From assembly GCF_030272615.1 (NCBI RefSeq), contig NC_081411.1, positions 833,518,136-833,578,135 on the forward strand: a stretch of DNA of 60,000 bases. Reading direction: 5' to 3'. The position numbers and the translations under genes are program-made. This document shows, in pieces, positions 12,070-22,015 of this stretch. The stretch comes from Cryptomeria japonica (lineage: Eukaryota > Streptophyta > Pinopsida > Cupressales > Cupressaceae). The notes under the pieces were generated by a model. It was not told the origin of the DNA. It ran no database searches and worked only from the letters and a program-made list of their open reading frames with translations. Every line of letters starts with the position of its first letter. The first letter of the stretch is position 1.

Positions 12070-12817
12070 TTTCTAGGTCTTCTGTGGTGATTTGTGTAGG
12101 AGGGTTTATAGGGGCTCAAATCCCTTTTTCAAATTTGCCAAGTCCTCATCCTCTAAAACCTTGTTTTGATATTATATTAAAGTCACTCCTGTAAGAATTT
12201 TTTAATTGAAAAGGCAAGGGAGCATTATAATAAATATCGTTGAAATTTGTAATGTAGGAATTTTGAGAAGGAATGAAAGGATTAGTAGATGAAGAAGGAA
12301 TATCTTGTGGAAGAGGATTTTCCTTTCTTTCATCATGCATATCCTCTTTGGTAGATTGGGAAGGAAGATCCTTATCATCTAAGGCCTCATCTTTGCTTGA
12401 TGTTATATGGGGAGAGAGATCATGAATAAAATGTATAGCATCATCTTCTCTACAAATGTTTTGATGTTTAAGATAGGCTCTAGGAGAATAAGGAGGATCT
12501 AGAGAGATGGAAACACCAATATTTTGATTTTGCCTCCCTTGCGCTAGGGTATGTGTATGAGAAGAAGATGGGGCCATGTTGCTCTTCAATGCTTGCCCTC
12601 CATTAGATAGATCATTGATAAAAGAATTAGATCTCTTTTCATTCACATTAGATACCCTAGGAGAGGTACGAGTATTAGATTTGATAAATGATATTGATAA
12701 TGCCCCCTCGGGAGATGAATCAAAAAAAGTTTGAAAATTTTGTTGAGTTGATAATCGGTTTAGATTTGATCACATTTTTAAATTTTGTCTATGTTTAATG
12801 TGTGCTGATTGATTCAT
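12070..12817 (-). pseudogene. T3 ORF N-terminal part, Ser/Pro-rich
   Basis: Minus-strand frame starting MNQSAHIKHRQ at 12817, with one early TGA, then open to a TGA near 12148. Removing the solo LTR keeps the same frame running into the knuckle segment. The protein is Ser/Pro/Asn-rich (for example SPEGALSISF and NPLPQDIPSSS). Near its end is GFRG-GLGKFEKGI, which resembles a G-patch. This composition is typical of the variable N-terminal or linker parts of Tat Gag-Pro proteins; I cannot assign it more precisely. Its start lies only 169 bp from the start of the divergent PMD1 gene. Confidence 0.6.
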
Positions 12818-12904
12818 CTCCTGATAATGATGTTTGCTAGGGTTAAAAGTGAGAGAACGAGCAAAATACATGCCCCACCTACTAACCCTAATTTACTTTT
12901 ACCC

Positions 12905-12912
12905 TATATAAA
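12905..12912 (+). promoter_or_regulatory. TATA box of PMD1
   Basis: TATATAAA about 75 bp upstream of the PMD1 start codon, within CCCTATATAAAGG. PMD2 has an equivalent GCTATATAAGG about 75-80 bp upstream of its start, which supports both as core promoters. Confidence 0.75.
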
Positions 12913-13185
12913 GGTAAAAAGTGATTTTACTTGGATCATTTGCACCGTTTGACTTTTGGTGAGAGTGACATTTGGAGAGTGACAAGATGTTAGTTCCCTA
13001 TGCTTCACACCGATTCGAGTGCATTCGTCGATACTGGAGGCCCGTCATGTATGGTACCCCTGTAAGTCATCCTTATTTTGTCCTTTTTGCTTTTTGTTTT
13101 GTCGATTTTGGTCACATTTTGGATTTTTTGTGTCAAATTTTCATGGTTTAGCTCATTACGTCTGTCGCTTATCGCATACAATAAA

Positions 13186-13319
13186 AAGTTAGCACGTAGG
13201 ATTTGTCAACTAGAGTAGCATCTAGGAGTCATTGGGTAGTGCATATCAAGTCTAGAGTAGCGTATAGGATAGAATAGCGCATAGGGCTAATAGGGTAGCG
13301 CATGCGGGGTACAAGGTAG
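13186..13319 (+). repeat. TAGCGCAT iteron cluster, left part
   Basis: Copies and one- or two-base variants of TAGCGCATA occur about every 20 bp (near 13189, 13236, 13258, 13275 and 13296). Many variants are TAGTGCAT, a C-to-T change. The cluster continues at 21132 beyond element C, which inserted within a copy. The same word, in the sense orientation of the other transcript, fills the E leader at 59030-59400. Confidence 0.85.
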
Positions 13320-14507
13320 TGTAGCATCCTAAAATTGTGACACTTGCAATTTCGACTGCATTTGGGTCTTCACGATGGCGGGGCAATGTTGAACCTGAAT
13401 GGAGACCCCGAAACCTGCTTGCGACATCAAAAACTGCATCTTTCTGCACCTTGGCCTGATCCTCCTTGCACCCTGTTGTCCCGGGAGGTGGGACCATGGC
13501 GCCCAGCACCCTGGTCCCTGGCCCTATTTTGGGCCCAGTCTCTTGTTGGGCATTGGGTCTTTAAGTTTGCAATTTGGAAAATAATGTTCCTAGGTCAGCC
13601 TAAGGTTGGAAAAATCAGTCTCCTAACCCTAATTGACAGGTATATAAACCACTTTTCCCCTCCTAGAAAGGGTAAGTAAGAAAATAAGCAAGTGCAAGAG
13701 GCGGAAGCGCTAGGCAAACATTCAAACATTCAAGCATTCAAGCATTCCTTCAATTGAGCATTCTAAGTCTCCATTCAAGGCTAGATGTTGCATTCAAGAC
13801 AAGGATTCAACCATTGAAGAGGAGATCACTTACAACATATAACATACAAAGTCATTACACCTTCGCATGTAAGAATACAAATATTCTTACAACAAGGTAT
13901 CAGTACTTGATTACATTACAAACACTTACATTTACAGCATTCTCATTTCTTGGTTAATTCCAAAAATGGGGTTTGACCTAAAGGCAAACCCCTAATCCTT
14001 AACCCCCCAATCGTCCTCTCTTTTCTGTGTGTAGGTTGCAGGTACACGGCTGTAATTGAAGATCTAGAATCCTTGTGCAGAGACGAACAGATCCCCCTTC
14101 GTTTCGCAGATTTTTCGGAGGACCGTGTGCACTCCGGGCGCCATCGTCCGGTCAACTTTCGCTCAAATTTGTAGGACAGCATCATCTCAACATTTTACTA
14201 CTAATTTTAGGTCCGTAGCTTCATCCCGTGTCCCTATCTCCGTTTACAAGCTAATCTTTCTTACTTTACATGTATTCCTAGTTCAATCATTCTATCTACA
14301 TTCTTTACAAAAGAGGGTATCCTTGATGTCTTAACCCTTGAAACTCATTTAGAATCCAGTCTTGCATTGTGTGGGATTGGATCTTGTGGGTTTCAACCCC
14401 TCTTTTGAATGTAAAGTCTCTCCTAAGTGAAAACCGTCAATCCTAGTGACCTCCTTTCTCTCTCCATGGAGTGGGGGAACATCTAGGGTTCGATTTTCCA
14501 CTTTACA
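13320..14507 (+). repeat. Element C 5' LTR
   Basis: TGTAGCATCC at the start and CCACTTTACA at the end, 1188 bp. A TATATAAA box lies at 13641-13648. One GGACCATGGCGCCC...CTGGTCC unit is at 13491, versus three in the 3' LTR. Another GGACC...GCGCC...GTCC element lies at 14117-14150. Confidence 0.95.
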
Positions 14508-14510
14508 TTT

Positions 14511-14528
14511 TGGTGAACCCGATGTGAA
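14511..14528 (+). other. Element C primer-binding site
   Basis: TGGTGAACCCGATGTGAA begins three bases after the 5' LTR, and the complementary tRNA end would finish in CCA. I cannot name the tRNA with certainty. Confidence 0.75.
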
Positions 14529-15692
14529 CATCCTAATTCTGATTATTCATGATTAGATCTAAAAAATTGGATTCCTTAATTACATTTCCATGTTTGATCT
14601 TTTGCAAATTTTAGAGGTTAATTGTATAAAAACCCTAAATTTCCTTTTTAGTAATTGAGCTTGTGAAATGTTTAATTGTTAATGCTTGTTTCGGATCTAC
14701 TCTTCTATTGCAAATTGTCAAATCATATTTGTGCTTTAATTCTGAAAATTAAGTGGTTAAGTGTCAAAACCCTAATTTTTAAAAAAACCCTCTTGATTCA
14801 ACCTTTAACCGATGATTTCACTGATCAAAACACCTCCAAATCGGCTATAACTTTGGATTACGCAACATAATCATAATATCTCTCATCCCTGGAAATTTTG
14901 AAAAAAGTTGCGAGGACCGTGTGCACCCCGAGCGCCATCGTCCTAGACATTTTTTCTGAAATTTCGGGAGCTAGATCTTACTGTATTTTTCTGCTAAAAT
15001 CCAGAATCTTGGCTGATTTCATTAATTATAACACTTTCAAAATTAAAGTCAAAATTGGTCTAGTGATTGCTTGAATTAAGGCTTATAATCATTCAAAAAT
15101 TGTTGAAATTGAAATTTGTGTTAAAATTGTGTTTCTTACAGTCCTAAATCTGAAAAGTGTGTTGGCATTCATTCGAAATTTCAGTCTTTTATTCAAATTC
15201 TTGCAGTTTGTGACTTTTGAAATTAAGTGTTTAATTGCAGCAACTTTGATTTCCACTTTCAAATTTGAATTTTGCATGAAATCGAGTCAACTTTTAAATT
15301 TCAAAGCTTGCATTGCTTTCAGTATTCCATCTAAAATCATAGAATTCAAAATTTCAGTTTCCCTCTCTTTTTAAAAATTCAAATTTTGCATTTTTCAACA
15401 ATCTTGGTAGGGTTCAATTTTGAGATTGCAACTTTCATTTGGCCTATCTACAGATCGTAAAATCACTCAATTTTTTCATATTAGCTTTAAAATCACCATA
15501 ACTTTCATCTCTGAAAATTTCGAAAAAAGTTGCGAGGACCATGTGCACTCCGTTCGCCACGGTCCCCGACATTTTTTCTGAAATTTCAGGAGATTGTCCT
15601 GATTGTATTTAATGGCTTAAATCTAGGAGATTGGCTGATTTTATTGAAATTTGCTACCTCTAAATTCAAAATCTTCTCTCTCTCTTTAGTGC
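14529..15692 (+). other. Element C leader with duplicated GGACC motif
   Basis: Untranslated leader of about 1.2 kb. A segment of roughly 150 bp occurs twice (about 14875-15035 and 15500-15655), each copy centred on AAAAAAGTTGCGAGGACC followed by a GTGCAC and CGCCA stretch. The same GGACC...GTCC element is in the LTR at 14117. No open frame of note. Confidence 0.7.
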
Positions 15693-18399
15693 ATGAGTTT
15701 TACAACAATAAGCCCTACTTACACTATTCCCGTTAGACGAAGCCTTAGAATTAAGTCCTTCCAAGGTTTAATTACCAAGGAGACGGAACCTAATTTGAAT
15801 GGCCTTTTTAACGAGGACATGGGTAATTCCTCTAATCCTCTTAATGATGAAGAAGCTTTCCATGAGGTTTCTGTAGAACAACTTTCGAAATTGGATAACC
15901 AATTTGATGATTTTCAGCAATGGATGTCTCAAGAATACCCCGATAGTGAAGCTCTTTCATTAATTAAGGGTCTAAAACATATGGTTCAAAGTGATAAGAA
16001 TGGAATTGATATTTTGCATGGTATTGCACACATTGTGGATTCGAATGTGATGCCTATGAAGATTTGTGCCAAAACTTTAGGTTATACACAACCTCCTACT
16101 CAAGACAATCATTCTATTCCTTTGACAACTTCTATTGCTAGTATACCTACTTTTACATCAAACATAATGACTACTTCAATACAAAACATTCCACCTATGA
16201 TCACCAGTCATGGGCGCAATCCCTCTTCTTCAATCAACCCTCTCCCTTCATTCAATCCAACTTCCTCATTCATTCCTTCAATGACTGTCCCTATTATATC
16301 TCCACAAATGAACATGACGCAAGGGGGCAATTCGTTTAACCCTTACATTCCTCCTTGTAGTGTTCCTCCTTTCCAATCATCTCCTATGAATAACTATCAT
16401 AGTGTCCCACCACCTTACTCTCAATCAATACCTTCTTTCAATAACATAATACCTCCATCACAATCTAACACGTCTAATATGAACTCTTTGACTGAAGCGA
16501 CCATTAGCAATCTTCCACAAACTGTCTCTTCTTTACAGCAACAAATTGCCTCTATGAATCAATCTAAGTCTAGTGTGCTCACATTTGATGTTGCGAGCCC
16601 ACTTTCTCTTGACATTGTTTGAGCTATCCCCCCTAAGCATGTTGAAATCCTGCAATTGGAGCTTTATAATGGTAAAGGTGATCCTCTAACACATGTTAAG
16701 ACCTTTCAAACAATATGTACCGATTTTTATCATGACCAAAGGTTGCTTGCAAAACTGTTTACTAGAACATTAAGAGATAAGGCTCTACAATGTTATTGCT
16801 CATTGCCTTCCTATTCTATTACTTCTTTCCAACAACTTGCAAATGCTTTTATTCAACAATTTCAAAACAATATAAGTCCTAAAGTTACTCTGATTGATTT
16901 AATGCATTGTAAACAAGGTGTTAAAGAGAAAGTGACTGATTTCATTGGTAGATATAAGCATTTGTGTGCTCAAATTTCTTTTCCAGTACCTAACAATGAT
17001 ATTCAAAGAATCTTTATTTCTAATTTACAAAAAGATATTAGAGAAAAACTTTTGTTTTCTGAGTTTACTTCTTTCCAACAGTTGTGCACAACTCTTCACA
17101 ATTATCAACTGACTATGAGTCAAATGGAACAAGCAAATCCTATGGCTCTGAGTGATAAGGGTGATAGTAGTCAACAAACATTTGGGAAGTTTAAACCAAA
17201 TAGAGAGGTCATTAAGTTCAATGAAAACATCATCAACAACAATGTGAATGCAGCATCAGGTGTGCCTCCTATTTCTAAGTTTTTTTAAAAAAGAAAGAAA
17301 GTTTACTCCTTTGAATGAATCATTGCATAGTATTATGAATAAATTATTGGAACAAAATGTGCTTACCCTCCCTCCTATAAAGCAAATAGATCCTAAAAAG
17401 ATTAATTCACCCTATTTTGATAACAAATCTTTTTGTCAATTTCATCGTCAACCTGGGCATGATACCGAAAAATGTTTTGCTTTAAAGGGTAAAATTCAAG
17501 ATTTGATTGATAATAATACTATCTCTATTTCTGGTGTGAATGATAAAGGAAACACATCTGTAGCTCCTCCTAACCAAAATCTTAAGATTTTTACTAATCC
17601 ATTACCTTCTCATACCTCTAATGTGATTGAGACTAATGATTCCTCTTTCTCACCTGATAGTCTTGTGTCTATGACTCCGAATGTGATTAACTTTGTGGCA
17701 CAGCAGAAAATCCCTAAAGAACCTTCCATCACATTTGATTCCAGTGAAACTATCAGGGCATCTGATGGTCCTTTATATATAGTTGCAAAAGTCAAGAATA
17801 CACCTTGTCGTGGAGTGCTTATTGATCCTTCTTGTATGGTTAATATCATTACTGAAGAGTTTCTTTTTATTTTGGAATTGAATCAAGAGATCTATGACAA
17901 AACAAATGTGGTTGTGAAACTATTTGATGCATTTTCTTCTCCTGCAATTGGTTCTATTACAGTACCTATTGAGGTCCATAACAAATCCCTTGATGTGAGC
18001 TTTGCTATTATTCCATCATCTAAGCAATTTCGTGTGAAGCTAGGCTATCCTTGGCTATCTTCCATGAAAGCTATTGCTTCTCCTATTCACAAGTGCTTGA
18101 AATTTCCCCATAATGGTGAAGTTGTTACTATCAATCATAGTCTCTTTAAACCAGCTAAAAGAACTTCTAGCATTCCTATTGATTATTTTTGGCCTAAACA
18201 ATTCCAATCTCTTCCACCGCGAAGTGATCATCTTTTCAAATCTTATCAAAAGTGGAAAAAAGATATGATCCTATCTCTAAGTGAACCTAGAACACCCAAA
18301 CTTGATATTCCTATCATTCTTGAGAAGGAAGTCCTTCCTTTGAAAGATAAAAACATGTCTTTCCTCAAGAAGATTCCCAACCCATCCCTATGGATGTGA
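15693..18399 (+). pseudogene. Element C Gag-protease, main part
   Basis: Residues 1-310 are a Ser/Pro/Asn-rich N-terminus. After a single TGA at 16621 (TGG fits) comes a Retrotrans_gag-type core (16656-17160; LELYNGKGDPLTHVKTF... and FIGRYKHLCAQ). A one-base shift in a T/A homopolymer at 17280-17292 changes frame. Next comes the knuckle CQFHRQPGHDTEKC (about 17434), then a retropepsin-like domain (17760-18130). Its active-site loop reads LIDPSCMVNI instead of the usual DSG or DTG form, with the flap-side region IIPSSKQFRVKLGYPWL. Gag packages the RNA; the protease would mature it but is probably inactive. It continues in another frame into 18371-19142. Confidence 0.88.
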
Positions 18400-19142
18400 C
18401 TATGTCTATATCTAACAAACTTCCTAAAGGTAGACCTATACCTCCTCGTCATGATGGACTTGGTCTCCTTCCTAAACCAGATATCCCTCCTTTATATGGA
18501 GCAGTTCCTCCTCCTTCCTCTTATAGAGAGAAGAGACCTTCCTCTTCTCCTATTATTCAACCTAACAGACAACAACCTAAACACCCAAGTGATAAGGATG
18601 AGAACATTCCTCCTCCTCAATCTTCTCAACTTCCTACTAAGACTAGATGAAATCATTCTGCACGTGAACGCTGACAAAAGCGTCATCTTAGAGCTCGTGC
18701 AGCTGCTTCTCAAACTTTGCAATCCCCAAAAACACCTTCAGCTAGTATTATTCCATTTTCTCCTCAGCCGAAAATTGAGCCAAAATCTCCTAAACATAAG
18801 ATGCATAATGGTCTTGATCCTGTGCAAGTTAAAGATCCTATTTTTATAAATCTTGATGATGATATAGATGAAAATGTTATTCATGATGAAAATGTTACTC
18901 CTCTTTCTTCTGATAGTGAATATGAATATGTTGATGTTGATAACCATTTATCTAACGAATTTTCTAAAGCACTTATCCTAGCTCCTAGACAAGAACAACG
19001 TGGTGTGGAACATGAACACAGCCCTTATTTGGATCTTATGATAGCTCCATCTGTTGCGTTGGATGTTCCTCCTCTAGCGTTTTTCCTGCCTTCCCGAAAT
19101 ATTGATCAGCAAGATCGAGGGGTAGATGACATGCTAGACTAG
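18371..19142 (+). pseudogene. Element C post-protease C-terminal region
   Basis: Continues the polyprotein after a frame change near 18370. It is Pro-rich (PPRHDGLGLLPKPDIPP), then basic (RERxQKRHLRARAAA), then acidic. Two stops at 18648 and 18669 are TGA in contexts where CGA (Arg) fits. It ends at 19142. In autonomous Tat elements this region leads into pol; here there is none. Confidence 0.75.
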
Positions 19143-19880
19143 TTTCATTACCATAGCAGACTCTCTCCTCCTCTCTTGATCTCTTTTGTTACTTCTTCTA
19201 TGTGTTATTCTCATTCTTCTATTTGTTGTCCCTAGTGTTGTTTACTTGAGGACGATGCAAAGCATTGAGATCTCTTTTGGTCTCTCTCATGTTGACTCAG
19301 AAGACACATGTGTTCCCTTCTTCTAGGTGACCTTCCTTGATTGGGGAATGAAGAACAATTATGCATACATACATATGATACAGCATACTGACCCCAAGGA
19401 AAGCGAAGTCACCTTGTGCTTTGTGTTTTGTGTCTATTATCCTTGGGTTTATCTCACACTTGGGGGCTAAATCCTTGTGATAACGTGCTCCTTTCCCTTC
19501 TCATTTCCTATATGTATCACTACCTTAAAGCAATCACCCCCGATGAGGCATGTGCAATCGCTTTAACGTAGGGAGGCATACACCCCGTTCATATCTCTTC
19601 AAGATACTTAAAAATTTCTTGGCGAATTTAGCTTTGCCTTGAAAATTTTTGGTATTTTTCTTACATGACTCATAGTGAGGGAACCTTACTACTGACAGTC
19701 ATGGTTCTCCCTCGTGATCTTCCCTTTTACTTTGTCAATCGAAGTCGTAAGATCCTTAGTCCACTGGGGGCTTGGTGTATCTTTCCTCCTTGATGTGGTG
19801 AAAGTCTTTCAATGTTGTTTCCTTGTACTTTACCGGAAGTATGGGCGTACGCTTATACTCCCGCTAAAGTGGGGGCTAAA
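19143..19880 (+). other. Element C 3' untranslated region and polypurine tract
   Basis: No coding capacity. It ends with AAAGTGGGGGCTAAA (19866-19880), identical to the T3 polypurine tract, directly before the 3' LTR. The reverse transcriptase to integrase block expected of an autonomous element is absent. Confidence 0.8.
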
Positions 19881-21131
19881 TGTAGCATCCTAAAATTGCG
19901 ACACTTGCAATTTCGACTGCATTTGGGTCTTCACAATGGTGGCGCAATGTTGAACCTGAATGGAGACCCCGAAACCTGCTTGCGACATCAAAAACTGCAT
20001 CTTTTTGCACCTTGGCTTGATCCTTCCTTGCACCCTGCTGTCCCGAGAGGTGGGACCATGGCGCCCAACGCCCTGGTCCTTCAGGACCATGGAGCCTAGC
20101 ACCCTAGTCCCTCAGGACCATGGCACCCAGCGCCCTGGTCCCTAGCCCTATTTTGGGCCCGGTCTCTTGTTGGGCATTGGGTCTTTAAATTTGCAATTTG
20201 GAAAATAATGTTCCTAGGTCAGCCTAAGGTTGGAAAAATCAGTCTCCTAACCCTAATTGACAGGTATATAAACCACTTTTCCCCTCCTAGAAAGGGTAAG
20301 TAAGAAAATAAGCAAGTGCAAGAGGCGGAAGCGCTAGGCAAACATTCAAACATTCAAGCATTCAAGCATTCCTTCAATTGAGCATTCTAAGTCTCCATTC
20401 AAGGCTAGATGTTGCATTCAAGACAAGGATTCAACCATTGAAGAGGAGATCACTTACAACATATAACATACAAAGTCATTACACCTTCGCATGTAAGAAT
20501 ACAAACATTCTTACAACAAGGTATCAGTACTTGATTACATTACAAACACTTACATTTACAGCATTCTCATTTCTTGGTTAATTCCAAAACTGGGGTTTGA
20601 CCTAAAGGCAAACCCCTAATCCTTAACCCCCCAATTGTCCTCTCTTTTCTATGTGTAGGTTGCAGGTACGCGGCTGTAATTGAAGATCTGGAATCCTTGT
20701 GCAGAGACGAATAGATCCCCCTTCGTTTCACGGATTTTTCGGAGGACCGTGTGCACTCTAGGCGCCATCGTCCCGTCAACTTTCGCTCAAATTTGCAGGA
20801 CAGCATCATTTCGACATTTTACTACTAATTTCAGGTCCGTAGCTTCATCCCGTGTCCCTATCTCCGTTTACAAGTGAATCTCTCTTACTTTACATGTATT
20901 CCTAGTTCAATCATTCTATCTACATTCTTTACAAAAGAGGGTATCCTTGATGTCTTAACCCTTGAAACTCACTTAGAATCCAGTCTTGCATTGTGTGGGA
21001 TTGGATCTTGTGGGTTTCAACCCCTCTTTTGAATGTAAAGTATCTCCTAAGTGAAAACCATCAATCCTAGTGACCTCCTTTCTCTCTCCATGGAGTGGGG
21101 GAACATCTAGGGTTCGATTTTCCACTTTACA
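19881..21131 (+). repeat. Element C 3' LTR
   Basis: 1251 bp, same ends as the 5' LTR, TATATAAA at 20265-20272. It contains three 31-bp units starting GGACCATGG at 20053, 20084 and 20115, where the 5' LTR has one. Confidence 0.95.
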
Positions 21132-21290
21132 GGTAGTGCATAGGGGTCACAATTTAGCGTGGAGGGTAACCTGGGTAGTGCATAGGGTTAACCTAGCGCA
21201 TAGGGTAAAGGTTTTAGCACGTAGCCAAGTTTAGCTAGCGCATAGGTAGCATAGCGCATGGGAGGGATTTCTTAGTGCATGAGTAGAAAA
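21132..21290 (+). repeat. TAGCGCAT iteron cluster, right part
   Basis: Continuation of the PMD1 intron cluster after element C. Copies and variants lie near 21133, 21174, 21192, 21214, 21236, 21253 and 21273, mostly followed by AGG or GGG. The first copy is the target-site duplication side of the split motif. Confidence 0.85.
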
Positions 21291-21724
21291 ATAGCTAGAA
21301 AGGAGTGGGAAGATGGTGGTGCGGGGGAAAAATAGATGAAGGAAGATGATTTGGGGGTGGGTAGGTGTTTGCCAAGTGCTTTGGGATGGGTGTTTAGCCA
21401 AATTGGTGCCTATCATGATAATGTGCGATTCTTGATAGATTGTGAAATTGTGCTTGCTGTTGAAGTATCAAGCTGATTGATTGAATGATGAACCTGATTT
21501 TTTTTCGATTTGGATCTTTGATTTTTTTGATTTTTTTTTGCCTTGCCATTGAATGTGATGTTCGATATGAGTTCTGATTCATGATTTCCGATATGGTTCT
21601 TGATATGGATTTTTGAGTTGTTTGCATTATGGGTCTTTGATGTTCTTTCATGATTTGGGTCTTGATTTTTGATATGGATCTTTTGATGTGAATTCTCGAT
21701 ATGGTGCTTGCGTTATGGGTCTTG

Positions 21725-22015
21725 ATGTGCGATATGGAACTTGATTTGATATTTCGTTGTTTCAAGTTGATTTTGATGTTCTGATTTCAATATGGGATTT
21801 TGAATTCTGATATGGAACTTGATTTGATATGTCATTGTTTCAAGTTGATTTTGATCTGATTTTGATATGGGATTTGGAATTTTGATATGGAACTTGATTT
21901 GATATTTCGTTGGTTCAAGTTGATTTTGATGTTTTGATTTTGATATGGGATTTAATGCTCTGATATGGAACTTGATTTGATATTTCATTGTTTCAAGTTG
22001 ATTTTGATGATTGGA
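21725..22015 (+). repeat. About 76-bp tandem repeat in the PMD1 intron
   Basis: Four diverged copies of a unit starting GATATGGAACTTGATTTGAT followed by TTTCGTTGTTTCAAG and GATTTTGATATGGGATTT words. It lies just before the splice acceptor. Open frames across it are artefacts of the repeat. Confidence 0.8.

Larger units (their letters stand above)
13320..21131 (+). mobile_element. Element C: complete non-autonomous Gypsy (Tat-type) element
   Basis: Two LTRs (13320-14507 and 19881-21131) flank an internal region with primer-binding site, a gag-protease frame and a polypurine tract. The 5-bp target duplication GGTAG (13315-13319 and 21132-21136) is exact. I count about 25-30 substitutions between the LTRs plus a 62-63-bp repeat-number difference, so the insertion is moderately young compared with its surroundings. 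There is no reverse transcriptase, RNase H or integrase, so movement must have depended on an autonomous partner. Confidence 0.95.

Noticed and set aside
13344-13679. ORFs inside the element C LTRs, nearly identical at 13754 and 20378
   Set aside because: They recur only because the LTRs are duplicates; they cross the promoter region and show no protein features.
17280-17292. T7/A6 homopolymer at the gag frame change as a programmed frameshift site
   Set aside because: The change needed is +1 in a long homopolymer, not the usual -1 slip, and the element has other stops; a simple indel is more likely.
18492-18947. Minus-strand ORFs opposite element C gag
   Set aside because: Arg- and Ile-rich shadows of the coding plus strand, with no motif.
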